From assembly GCA_964030785.1 (NCBI GenBank), contig OZ034966.1, forward strand, positions 8,105,152-8,169,151: 64,000 nt of DNA, read 5' to 3'. The DNA is from Siderastrea siderea. Its lineage: Eukaryota > Cnidaria > Anthozoa > Scleractinia > Rhizangiidae. The notes below the pieces were generated by a model that did not search any database, was not told the DNA's origin, and was given only the letters and a program-made list of their open reading frames with translations. Positions within the stretch are counted from its first letter, which is position 1; the number at the start of each line of letters is the position of its first letter. Positions 23,704-37,165 of this stretch are shown here, one piece after another. The translations under genes and the position numbers were made by a program.

Positions 23704-26700
23704 GTAAGCCAAAAACTTTTTTTTATAAATTCATTGATAGAAGACTTTTTTGTTCTTTCAATTCATTCCCTCTGTGCAGTGAGTTTATGTTGGCTGGTGT
23801 TTAGTGTAAGTAACCCTTTGTTTACGTTGATGAAAGGTAAACAGGAGATTGCCGGCGGAAGACCCGAGTAATTACTTCAAAAGATCTGCGATTTGTAAAT
23901 TGATTCCTGTGGAGTGTCGGTGCCCTGTACAAGCTAAATGAATGTATGAATGTGTTTATATTAGAAACCTATAGCTATTTTGGATTCAAAACAGATGTTT
24001 GCAATTTACTTGGAAAACTGTGCCAGACAAACTTGAATTTTGTTTACTCAGGAGTACCCAACGACTGCTTCAGGGAAATCGATTGTAGAGTGAACTAAAC
24101 ATCGCCTGCAGGTCTCCGCGTCAATCTTGTTTAATTTTTAACTTTCCTGGGAAAAAAATACCCGCTCTTCACTGCCAGCAAGCAGGACTTTTAATCAATA
24201 AAAATCCCAGCCAGCATCAATTTTGAAGTTTGTCAACGAGCCAGCAAAATTAAAATCGCCAAAAAAAAGAAATATCCAGCCAGCGGTAGAGGAAATATTT
24301 CCAGTTTGCCAGCAAGTGATCATGTATACTATTTCTTAGCCAGCCAGAGAACTTTTGAAGTAAACTTTGCGAAAATGACTGCATTTGGGGGGGGGGGGGG
24401 GGAGTGCGCAACATCATTTTTTTGGGGGGGAGGGGTTGCGGATTTAATATAACGGTATATTTATTTGTCAGCTGCACTCTTCGTTGACTACAACGTTTTT
24501 ATTTATTTATTTATTATTTTTTGGAGAGTTTACAATCGTTGAAAAGCTAAACTGTACCAGAGCAAAGTGCACTACCCAACGTGAAATACATGTAGTTTAT
24601 CCAGTAAAAATTCAATTTTTATAGCAACGGTGTAAATGGAAGAATTTTTTCCTCACGTAAACATTGAACACAAAAAATGTGCTTCAAACAATAATTGTGC
24701 CTCAATTCATTTAACATTAAACAAACAGAGTTTCTGTACATTTCACAGATTACACTGCATATCCCATAACAATAAACAAACAAACAAACAAATAAACAAA
24801 GGTGAACAAAAAGATTGGTACTCACACTTTCAAGTAGTCCGCCAGAGGCCCAGGCTGCACACTGCAAATTCTCATAACCGCTCCAAAAAGTGTCGGGTAA
24901 AAAGTCGTAATTCAGTTTCAAATTAAACGATGGTGTAGGAATCACAATTATACAAATGCAAGGCGGTTAGAACCTGAAGTTTTATACACTGCACATTTAC
25001 AAGGAGAAAGAAGGACTAAGGCCGATTCATTTGACGAACCTCGGATTTGGTTGGCCAGCGTATGTCGTGATTATCAGTTCCTGATTACCAGGAATCTCAG
25101 CAAATAAATCAATATCAAAAGAAAAAAATTAGTTAAGTGCAACCTTAACAAGTTCAATCAACTAGACAGAGTAAATCGATAAAGACAAACTCGACAGCGG
25201 ACGTCAATACTGACCTGCAAAGTTTCGAAACAAAAGCCATTGTCAGTTGTCGTAAGACAATCACCGTAAAAAATTTGCGAAAGAACTGCCGCAAAGTTTC
25301 GCAGCAAAAGCCATTGTCAGTTGTCGTAAGGCATTCACCGTAAAAGATTCGCGACAGAACTGCCGCAAAGATTCGCAGCAAAAGCCATTGTCAGTTGTCG
25401 TAAGACAATCGCCGTAAAAAAATTGCGAAAGAACTGCCGCAAAGTTTCGCAGCAAAAGCCATTGTCAGTTGTCGTAAGGCATTCACCGTAAAAGATTCGC
25501 GACAGAACTGCCGCAAAGATTCGCAGCAAAAGCCATCGTCAGTTGTCGTAAGGCATTCACCGTAAAAGATTCGCGACAGAACTGCCGCAAAGATTCGCAG
25601 CAAAAGCCATCGTCAGTTGTCGTAAGGCATTCACCGTAAAAGATTCGCGACAGAACTGCCGCAAAGATTCGCAGCAAAAGCCATTGTCAGTTGTCTTAAG
25701 GCATTCACCGTAAAAGATTCGCGACAGAACTGCCGCAAAGATTCGCAGCAAAAGCCATCGTCAGTTGTCGTAAGGCATTCACCGTAAAAGATTCGCGACA
25801 GAACTGCCGCAAAGATTCGCAGCAAAAGCCATCGTCAGTTGTCGTAAGGCATTCACCGTAAAAGATTCGCGACAGAACTGCCACAAAGATTCGCAGCAAA
25901 AGCCATCGTCAGTTGTCGTAAGGCATTCACCGTAAAAGATTCGCGACAGAACTGCCGCAAAGATTCGCAGCAAAAGCCATCGTCAGTTGTCGTAAGGCAT
26001 TCACCGTAAAAGATTCGCGACAGAACTGCCGCAAAGATTCGCAGCAAAAGCCATTGTCAGTTGTCGTAAGGCATTCACCGTAAAAGATTTTTGCGACAGA
26101 ACTGCCCCAAAGATTCGCAGCAAAAGCCATTGTCAGTTGTCGTAAGGCAATTACCGTAAAAGATTCACGACAGCGTAAAAAGGCAAAATGTTTAAGGCTA
26201 CATCAGTCATTTTAGAAAATGTGTCTAAATGAAGTACTTTTAAAAGTATCGTTTAAAACCCATCAGATTTACTACTTATTCACTCAAATGCTTTTTTGCG
26301 ACAGCGACATTTCATATTTCCGAAGGGCAATATTTCGTAGTTTTATAATCATTTAAATTTAGTACTTCAAAAATTGTAATAAATAAGAGACTTTCATTCC
26401 TCCTGACGTCAACGTTTAGCAATTTCACAGAAGGAAACAAAAACGGGTAATAAAGTACTGTACTTTGAGATGTGTTTTGAAGAAGACAGTAAACTAGCCC
26501 CCCCCCCCCCCCCCCACAAAGAATGTGACAAAACGGTGACAGTGACATAAAACCGGCGGGAGAGCTTGAATCATTTCAGCAGAGAATATTTCCTCCAAAA
26601 AGCAGAAAAAGGTTACTTGCAAAGGTAGAACATGCTATTACGCCAGGAATGCCGAGTCTTATTCGGAAAAATGCACATCTTAGGAGACTGGATACCCCAA

Positions 26701-29700
26701 AAAGTTTCATCTCCCTCGTGTTCAATAGGGTAAACGCGATAAAATCGGCAGCGAAAGCCGCACTGAGCGGTTGAATTACAGGCAGTCTTAGACTTGCACC
26801 AAGTCGCCCTCTCTTAGGATCGGCGAGCGAAGCGCGCCGAAATGCGTCGCGAAGCGACGTGAAGCAAGTCGCGAAGGGACGAGCGCGAGCGACGAAGTCG
26901 CGAGAGGGCGACTTGTACTGCTCGAAGGATTTTGAATCACTTTTCCCGCCAAAAACAAAAGGCATGAATTATCAATTTAAAAGGGGGCGGTCCTTCTATG
27001 AGCGCGTGACTTTACTAGCGGGTGTCAAATCTCAAGACTACTTGTTTGTGATGGCTGAACTGAGTAGCGCAGGGTCAACTTCAACCAAAACTATCACGCG
27101 AGTTGCCGTTTCTCTATGCTCAAAAGAACAAATTTGTTTCCCTTGCGCCAACCAAGTGATTAACAACGATTACAGGGGTAGAATGATCGGCTCAGGTAGG
27201 AGAAAAAAACAAGGCTTGCTTGGATCTAGAAATCCTCGCTGGACGGCAGTTCACACCAACTGAATTGACGATTAACATAATATGTAGAAATTGCGCCGAC
27301 AAGAACGAGACTATAGTGAATAAAGTGAACCTTGTTACGAACTCGTTGAAGACAGGTCATGAAGCGATAGCTGCCCAGAAAGAAAGCGGGACCAGCACGA
27401 AAAGGCTCTCTTCTGATGCCTCTGGTAGCTCGAGTAAAAGATCGCTTCTCCTGCAGGATGCTCCACAAAAACAAACCTCGAGCGAACAAGAATTTATGCT
27501 TCTCACAAGAGATACCTCCACACAAGCAGATTTATTTGATTCATCAGAGGAGGATAGTTCCATTGAAGTTAGCATACTAAGCTTAATTTAAGCTGGGAAT
27601 GGCTGAAAATCTGTAGCCTAGTGTGACAAAACATTTTCTCGGTTGGCTTCAATTCAAGTGATTTCCTGTCGTTTCCAAAAATATAACAACTTAATATGTT
27701 CAATATAGTCCCCTGAGAAAAGCTGAGTTAACATTTGACATTTGACATTTACATTTGAATGATAGTTTCTTTGAGATCTCGATTCTGATTGGCCGCGGAT
27801 ATAATTTATTCACCGACCCGTTTTTGGGTTGGTAAAATTGGCGAGCTGCAAGTTGGAAAAGTCCTTTATACGTGACCTACCTAAACCGCGCGTCGACGAA
27901 GGACTTTGTGAAAGTCTAAGGCAGTCTGTGCTTTCGCTGAACATTATTCGGAGGTGTTTAGTTTTGACCGAGAGTAGATTGCTGTTTTCACGGTAAAAAA
28001 TACTATACAGTCAAACCATCTTACCCGCGAGGTGTCATAACTTGCCAGCCACTTCCGGTGACCTTTTTTCCAGATTGCAACTTTGAACCGCGCATCTTGT
28101 CAGTAATAATCGAGACAGACGTAGAAGCCGTGCCGCAAATTTATGTCACAAACACGAGCAAAGTGTCTTACGCGACGCGGTCTGTAGGCTCGATTACCAG
28201 TCGGTTTTCGGGGAAGAAAGCAGGACCCGAGTGAGCGGCGGAAATCGATATTCGTTACAATTGACTCAGAGTTGACTAATGAGTTCTGTTTTGTAGCGTG
28301 GATGAATGAAACATTTTGCCTAAGGTTAAAAATGGCTCCCTACTCTCTTTCCAAATGTCTTCAGTTTCCGAAGATATCCTCAGACCTTTAAAAATGAAAG
28401 CAAATCCCTCAAGTTCTAAATTCAGCCAATATTACAACCGATTTCACAGCTATGTGTAGACCCGGGGTTTCAAGCATGATGCGCCGGCTATGAGCAGCTA
28501 TGAGTTGTCCGTCTCAATTGTATCATATTCACAAAGCGGTAAACAAAATTAGCAGATCTACGTTTTTTGTAATTGCTTTTTTTATATCTCAGAAAGTACG
28601 AATTTCTTCTGTGAACTCCTTTCATGCGCAAATTTCCAGAATTATCTTTTGATCATAGTCGCCCCGTGGAGCGCAAAATTCATCCTATTACGGGCTTTAT
28701 TACTTCAAAATAAGAAAAATAACTAAACTGATACACACCAAAAAAACCACTCACCCTAACGTTGCTACTTGGCGGGGATTGCCGCGGAGATCGCCATCAA
28801 ACAACCAGTTTAAACGAAAAGGTAAACGTTTACCGAGCTCAACTGATTTGTTCATTCAAAATAAGAGTTTCGTATTACCTCTTTTTTTAAATCGACAGCT
28901 GATGTTAACCTGTAGCTGTCGACACGCCCCTCTCTACCTGATTCGCGTTCGCTTGCTTGTTAGCGGCTAATCACGCGCGCGTCACGTTTCCATGCCGCAG
29001 GTGATTTCCGCCCTCGCTCGCTTGTTCTTTTTGATAGACAATCCCTGAGCGGGAAGAGAGACTGCTCGTAGTCAGAACACAATTTGTTTTTAGAGTCTAA
29101 TAGCCAGGAAAAAACAAACAAGTCATTTTTCCCCAGCTAGAGACAGTGTTTTAATATCAATTCCCTGCAAGCCGGGTGTTTACGAAACATCCCAGCCAGT
29201 TAACTATCTAATGTTTAACTTTCCCAGCAAGCTCAATTCCAGCCTGTCGAGCGGGTTTTTTGTCGAGCGGCCCCGTCAGGTACTCCTGTTTACTCATGCG
29301 CTATACTACCCATGGATAAATCAAGATCCACTAAAGATAAAGTTTATAAGAAAAAAAACTTTTATTTTATGGATGTACCTTCTGTGTGGTTCGTTAAACG
29401 AACTCTCACCTCTTTGTGCAATTACAATTTTGTTACCATGATTGGTGCAGCAAGGTGATTGCCAAGATAGCTTTGGCCTTGGGTAACCATAAATAATTTG
29501 ATCCTTCAGGATTGCAGTTTTAACTTACAGTTCTTTTTATTGTGGAATCCCCCAACGTGTGTATCTTTTAAGAGTCATAGGCAATCAAAGATGAGCACAT
29601 GAAGGGTCACTTGACAGAAATGTGGTGTTGGCCCAGGGTTTATCCAGAAAGAAGGATGAGTTGCATAAGCCCTAATGCCTATTATGACATCAGTCTTTAA

Positions 29701-31909
29701 AATAGTGACTTTAACTGGCTGGAGTGAATGCAACTCGCCAGTGGCATATAACTTATAAGGGCCCAGTGAACTTCCTTCGCAGATCAAATAAGGCCTGTTT
29801 TCTTTAAAGGTGGGCAAGATGCTAGAAGTTCTCACACTGATCTTTTTTAGAATTCTGGACCTCAATAAAGCATTTCAGGGATACCCATCTTTTACTTAGG
29901 GGGGCTGGAACCTTCTGTAAAGGGCTAATGGTGGTAGATAAGGATATTGGGGGAAGGATACCACCAAAGTTTTAGTTCACAAGAAATTCATGATGTCTGC
30001 AGCCTTGTATCAAGGTTGCTTGTCATTGGGATTATTTATCTTATTTATTTTATCTATCATGCATGATTCCCTAATAACATGAATTTGAACACAGCTTCTT
30101 CTGTTTTATTGTATTCTGTGAATGAATGGCTAAATTTTGTTTCTGTGCCCATAGCACCTTTACTTCGTCCTGGGGGGGGGGGGGTCACCATATTCTAAGA
30201 TAGGAAAGTCGTGTGGAATGGAGTATCAAATGCATCATCATTATCAGTTCCTTCTCTCCCTGTGGGGAGTAAGGCAGGCAGTGTCAAATGCACTTGTGAC
30301 AAATTTGAAGTGTGTAAATAAGTCTAATTTTTGCATGAAAGTCAAAGAATTTTTCTTCTTCTGTATGAAGTGGAACAGGCCCAATATTTTAATGTGATTA
30401 TACTATGCAAACTGGTACAGGGCCTCCTTAAGCCTCTAAAATTCTATGAGTACACAGGATGCCCACTTCTTAATGCTTGATACCCTTTTTTATTACCAAT
30501 CTTTTGTAAAGCAGGGTTGTCTACAACTTTTCAATTAGCTGGCCAAAATTTCTAAGAAGCTGGATAGTGATTATCAAGCGCTGAAGGTGAACCCTTCTAG
30601 GAGGGTCTGGGGGCATGCCCCCCCCCCTCCAGGAAATTTTTACATTTTAATTCCCCAGAAACAGAATATCCTTGATTTTGAGCACAAATTTCCAGTAATG
30701 TCACTTCCAAAAGTAATCATATTTTTCAATTTTATTTGTATAACCTCATGCCTTTCAGTGGTTTTCTACATGTAATTCCCAGAACTTAATGCAATGAACT
30801 AATAATCATGTATCTCTGTGCCAATCAGATTATTTCAAGTCAATAAACTGCAATGGGAAATAAGTTTCATTTTCAGATATCTGCGCCAGTAGAGGAACAA
30901 ATAATTTGTCTTTAAAAATATATATATCGCAAAAGTAGCCGGCACAGATGACCCAAGTTGCCGGTTAATTCTGCCGGCTGCTGGCTGTTAGGGACAACCC
31001 AGTAAAGGTCTTGAAGTGTTTCTTTAAGCCTCTAGCTTGAACACCTACTTTAGGAGGAATCCCTTTTTTATCAGTATTGAACCATCAGCTGTTATTTCCA
31101 CAGAGGTGGGCCCTGCAATAGTGACAACAAGCCCTGAGACATTTCAGGAACAGCTAGACAACCTGTTTGTTCAGGGTGGAGGGGACTGTCCAGAGATGTC
31201 GCTAAATGCAATCATCCTCGCACTGGAATTAAGTTTGCCTGGCTCATTCATATACGTCTTCACAGATGCAACTGCAAAGGATTTTGATCAAGCCCAGAAG
31301 GTGAGACGTAAAAATATTTTTTATTGAAAATTACCCATTTCAAATGTTGCTGATTCTCATGAAGGGCCATTAAACCTCTAACACCCATTACAGCCGAACA
31401 TGCTTAAAGGGACCTCGATGTTACAGGTGAACTTATAGCCTCTAGTCTTGTTGGTATAATTTACTCACAAATCAAAATGTTTGGTGCAGGTGCTAAGATC
31501 AAGAAAACAGGTGACTCATGACCTAATGACAGCCCTGTAATTTAGGTAATAAAAGCTAACCTTAAGTCAATGTATTTTTGCCCGTGATGGCACCGTGTTT
31601 GGGCATGCTTTATGCAGGACGGCCCTCAGGGTTTCTGAGAGGCTGCTACGTGTTTCAAATGTCGCATGCAAATTTTATTTTAGCTCACTTTGCTGAACTG
31701 TTTGGATTAATTTAAGCTTTTATGATCTTTGTGGATCTTTGTTCCCATTCCTCCCTCCCACTCATAGGTAAATATGGGTAAGGTGACAAAGGTGACAGTT
31801 CCTGCTAGTTGGTGCTCAGAGGGTTACCATGGTTACCTCCAGCTCCATTGCTGAATCAAATGGAGTTTTTTGAAGTTTGGTGACAAGACATACAATTTAA
31901 TTATTATAA

Positions 31910-31952
<43 letters not shown>

Positions 31953-34900
31953 CATTGCTTTTATTATTTTAACTGTTGTTTGAAAAATATGATTGTTTGG
32001 TAAGAACTAGTTGAAAACTGAGTTCTTGGTGTACAGATACCCCGCTGAACAAATTTCATTTAAAAATAAGATTGCAAGAAGATATTATTAGGCAGGTAAT
32101 ATCCAATAACTTTTTTTCCAGGTCCTGAAGTTAATCCAACAAAAGAAAAGCCAAGTCTTATTTGTCATAACTGGAGACTGTGGCAATCAGACCACCTCAG
32201 AGGGCACAACTGCCTATGAACTTATCTCTGCCGCAAGCTCTGGACAAGTATTCCACTTGAAAAAGAAAGATGTTAACCAGGTGCTTAAGTTTGTAGAGGA
32301 GTCAGTTCAAGCTAACAGAGTGAATCTTATTTCAACGGATACTGGAGAAGCAGCAAACAAGACTTACATAATCCCTGTGGATAATGCTTTAGATGAATTA
32401 ACCATTTCTTTAAGTGGAAAAGACTCGGTTCTGGAACTTTTTCATCCTGATGGTAATTGATTTGTTAATCTGATCCATTATCATAAAGTATCAAATTTAA
32501 TGAGCTCTTCCGTGAAAGTAGCGATATCATTTGATGGTTGCTAGCGGATCTTAAAAGTCATGCCACCCCCAACCCCAAAAAGTAATGACCATCCAAAATA
32601 AACAAACAAACAAACAAACTCACAACAAGTAACTTGTCTTTCTGGATGGTAAACAATCAGAGCTTGGCAGATAACCAAAGAACCTGATGTCAAGGTGTGA
32701 TAACCAAGCAGCTGAGAGAGGCTGTATACATCTGGCACAACTGCCTGACTATTTTTATGGTGTCTAAAGTAAGACCACAAAGGCCTCTCTTCCTTCCCCA
32801 GAACACTAAAGATATGATGACTCTGTTGACTCTGGTAATCGTATTTCCCTACTGTGTAACTCTTTTGTTATTAGGCAGTCTATTTACTGAGGCAAAAGGA
32901 CTTGAGAAGCTGTTGAATCTAGATGGAGCAAAAATAATCTCTGTTAAGAAGCCTAAACCAGGACTTTGGAAAGTAAGGGCCAGTAGCAGTGGAAGCCATG
33001 CCCTAAGAATCACTGGCCTGAGTTCTATGTACTTTATCAGTGGCTTTGGACTGCGACCAGTCAAAAGGCAGGATGAGGCTATGTCACGCCCCATGGCTGG
33101 TAAGTGGAATGTATGGGCAGACAGGGAGGCAGGGTGAAAACAAATATCAGTGAGTCTGGGAACAGCTAACTAAGGGGGTCCAGTGGTGTTGTGGTTAGCA
33201 CGTTGGACTTCAGATCGGAAGGTCGGTGGTTTGACACCCAGTCCCTGTCATCGTGTTGTTTCCTTAGACAGGAAACTTTACTCCACATTACATGTATCTC
33301 TCTCCACCCAGGTGTATAAATACGTACCAGCGACAAACTGTTGGGGGAAACCCTGCGATGGACTAGCATCCCATCCAGGGGGAGTAGAAAATTAATACTC
33401 TCAGTCGCTTCATGCTACAAAAACCGGGTTAAGCTCTGGCTCGTGTGGGCCTTTGGCTCGTGTGCGACTACCCTGGGAACAGCCTATCATGATCATGGGA
33501 CAAAGGAAACATCAGAATCCCCAACAGGAGACAAAACCATGACCTTCCATAACCTTGCATCTCTTTAGCTAGGCTACCTTATGATGAAACCTTCAACATA
33601 CCTGTAATGTATTTGAATCATCTTGGTGGGAACTTATGTTTCAGATATGCTACTGATTTGCTTAAATGAGGTTGAATGTAATTTAACTAAGTTAACCAAC
33701 CAGGAGCATGTGATTGTCAAGTGTTGGTGGTCAGCAGCTGTTTAGTTGCTGTCAGGCTCACTACGTGTACTTTTACTGTAAATGGCATGCTGTGAACTGC
33801 TTGTATTGTCGAGGTATTTTGCGGCGTTCTACATGTTTTTTTTTACCCCAGCCCACCCCCCCTCTTATTATATATTTATTTTTATTTATGTTTTTCTCTC
33901 CACTGACTAGATCAGTGTGTCAGATGCTGGGGTGTGTGGGGCTCATGGCTGGGTTGTGGGGATTTGCCAGCAATGGAGAAGTCCATCTGGGGGCCAGCTG
34001 ACCACAGTGGAGGCCCCTAGATATCCTGGGCACCCATCAGCCATTATGGTCATGTGAGGCAGTTGGTTAACATTTTCATTATAATTATAAAAGCATTTCA
34101 ATGTTTCAGGTTTCAGGAATTTTGTCCTTATCAAGGTAAATGGACTGCAACCCCCTGGTAAAGCCAAACGAGTGCAACTACTTGATTTACAGGGTCATCT
34201 GATTGGAGAAGTACCATTCAAACCTCGCAGCACTGACAAGTCTGCATTTGATTGGTTAAATTTTGAGCCACCGAGAGGACTTTTTTACATTCGTGTGGTT
34301 GGTGTGGATGACAAAGACCATGTTTTCTACAGAGCGAGTCCAACTGCACTAAGTGCTGTTCTACCAGGTTTGTAAATAATAATTATTAATATTAATGAAC
34401 TGTCACACTTGCATGGCCCTAACAGTGGATTTCATTGCTATGTCCAGTCCAGGATTTTTACAAAGTAGATATCAGATTTACAAGTGTACCTGCTATGGTT
34501 TTCATTTTGTGATTCTCCCGTAATCACAAACAGGAAAGGAAATTAGAAGTTTATAATCCCTCTTCTGTTTCATTTACTAATTGCTTATATCTCAGGAAGT
34601 TAGTATTCCTTTTTTAAACTCATTTCATGGACAAATGTCCATGATTATGTTAAATTGTGACCATGCCAAATGCCAGATCACAACCAGCAAAATATTATTA
34701 TTCATGATTCGCCTGTTATGATTTGCCCACAGTCATAAAATGTTGGAGATTTTCTCGTTTACAGGGTGTATGGTTATAGGTGAATCGCAAAAGGTAACTG
34801 TAGGCAGTGGATCACGGTCAAGAAATCTGGGTATTGCATACAACAGTGAAGTCAGCTTTAAGCCATAATTCTCAAAATTCTCTTAAATCAGAAGGCCTCC

Positions 34901-37133
34901 TGCAGCTGGTTGAATCAGTCATTATGTTGCAAATGTTGAGAGTAGGAAGACACCTCAGTTTGTTCAGGCTCTTAAGAGGGACAGAGTGGGAAGATGGTGC
35001 TTCACAGGTGCATGGAAATGGTTAAACCTTATTCGACATGTGGCGTAGATAGCCTGTAACCCGACATAGCAGTCCCATCTCTATTTTGAAGGTGTAAAAG
35101 ACTCATTTACTGTGAGTCACAACAAACATACTACCTGCATTACAACTGGTCCTGGTCAGAAACAAAATCTGCCAGATTTAAGGACTAAGGAGTAAATGTG
35201 GTCATAGAAAAGATGAATCGTAAACCCCTTCCTTTACTCTTTCTCTCAGACCCTCCCAAGGTAACAGCGCCAGCTACTGTAGAGGCCCTGTCTGGCTCCA
35301 GAGTAGAATTGTTGTGCACGGTTAAGACAGGGGCACCTGCAAAGGTACAGTGGGTCATGGACAGGCAAACACTGGGCCCAGTGCTGACACGGATTGGTAC
35401 AGTGAACGTCACTCACGTCATTCCATCTGTCACAAGCAAGGATCAGGGGCCATACTCATGCTTTGCTAGTAATGTTGGTGGAACAGCTACTGCAGTAACT
35501 ATGGTCGTAGCTAAAGGTAGGTGACTGGAGATTAGTCATGATGGACTACCACTGTTATTGTATTATTACAGAAATCAATCAGTCAAACACAGAACAAACA
35601 TTTTCAAATCATCTTTTTACAATCAAACTGTGTGTACCTTTGTGTGCAACTTTGCAAAATTCTGTTACAACATTGGTGTTCTGATTGAGAGTTTGCTGGG
35701 AGCAATCTGCAGCTGAAGCGTGCAAGTTGTTCGCAGCGGTTGCCAATTGCTTTGAACAAACTGTTAATCAGAGTACCAATGTTGTGGCAGAAGTTTGCAA
35801 CTTAATGCACACAAAGGGGAATTTGGTTTGACTGTAAGTTAATGATTAGAAAACGTTTGTTCTGTGTTTACTTATTAAAGTATTTATTATTAGCCTGCTA
35901 ATGTTAATTTAATTATTTGCTTACAAATTGTTTTTTTTTTTTCAATTATTTGATAAATCTTTATTGTGACTCTTAACAAAGCATTTCCTTTCCTTAGTTC
36001 CAGTCACTATTGTCATTGATAAGGAATACTCAAACTTAACACTGGTTACTGGTGATGCCATCATCTTCACTTGTGTGCCGGACAGTGAAGCACCCTTCAG
36101 CATTAAGTGGCGGAAAGATGGCAGTGTTCTATCACCACAAGCAAATAACTCCTTGTTACTTCACATTCAGAGCAGGAACGACAGTGGGAGATATGAGTGT
36201 GTCGCTACAAGCAAAGGAAGGGAAGAGGTGTTGGCAGTGGATGTTGTGGTTTTTGGTGAGTAGTACAAAGTGGAGAGGGTTACAGTTATGTTGCCTTATA
36301 GTTAGTGTATTAGAATCAGGATCTAACCATTTGGATTTAAGGCACTGTTACACTAGGCAATTTCTCTTGCAACTTGTCCTGCAATTTTGTTGCACCATTG
36401 CAAGACAAGTTGCATGCAACGTTGCCTAGTGTAACACTTCTACGCAATGCTGGAAAAATTTGTTGCAGCATTGCAAGGATTGTTGCGAAAAGTAGAACCG
36501 GCTTCTACTTCTCGCAACGATTGTGGCAACAAGAAAGTTGCAAGACATGTTCATTTCAGGGTATGTTACAATGGGCAATTTTTCCTGCAACTTGTATCGC
36601 TACAAAATTGCGAGACAAGTTGCAAAAAAGATTGCCTAGTGTATCAGCACCTTTACAGCCAGCTGAGTAGTGAGCTTTGCGTCTCCATTGAATGAGTGAG
36701 TGAGCTGGGGAGTGAACAAACAAACATGCAAGTGAACAAACAAACGAGGCAACAACTTAATGAATTGCCCTTATCTAGAAAAGGTTGCATTTATTATTCC
36801 TTCAACTAGCAAGCAGACTTAAGCCTGGGTGACACTAGTGATGTGACAACATGGGCATAACCATATAACGAAAAGATCAGTTTTATCCTTACTTTGTGAT
36901 GTCTATATCATTATGTTCTTAGATTGTCATTATGTTACCTAGTTCATACTGATAATATATAAAACTTGGCAAAAATTCTTTTTGCATTTGTGCGGCCATG
37001 TCTTTATTCTGCCATTTTCTCAACATAATCATCTTTTTTAACTATTGAAGTCTTTTCTGAATTTTTATTGAATGCATACACATTATGTAAATATTCACTG
37101 AGCTATAAATAAAATTGTTTTTTTCCATTATTA

Positions 37134-37165
<32 letters not shown>

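Noticed and set aside
25154..26130. Ten or more overlapping 64-70 residue minus-strand reading frames with near-identical sequence
   Set aside because: They are the 74-bp minisatellite read in successive frames (74 is not a multiple of three), not a gene family or cysteine-rich peptide cluster.
25205..26175. CRISPR-like regularly spaced repeats
   Set aside because: Units abut without unique spacers, and the context is an intron of an animal gene.
26576..26965. 129-residue minus-strand frame in hemicentin intron 1
   Set aside because: Half of it is the palindromic MITE at 26801-26914; no domain or codon signal in the rest.
33900..34080. GC-rich stretch before hemicentin exon 5 as an extra exon
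   Set aside because: No acceptor-donor pair with phase 1-1 and no hemicentin homology.
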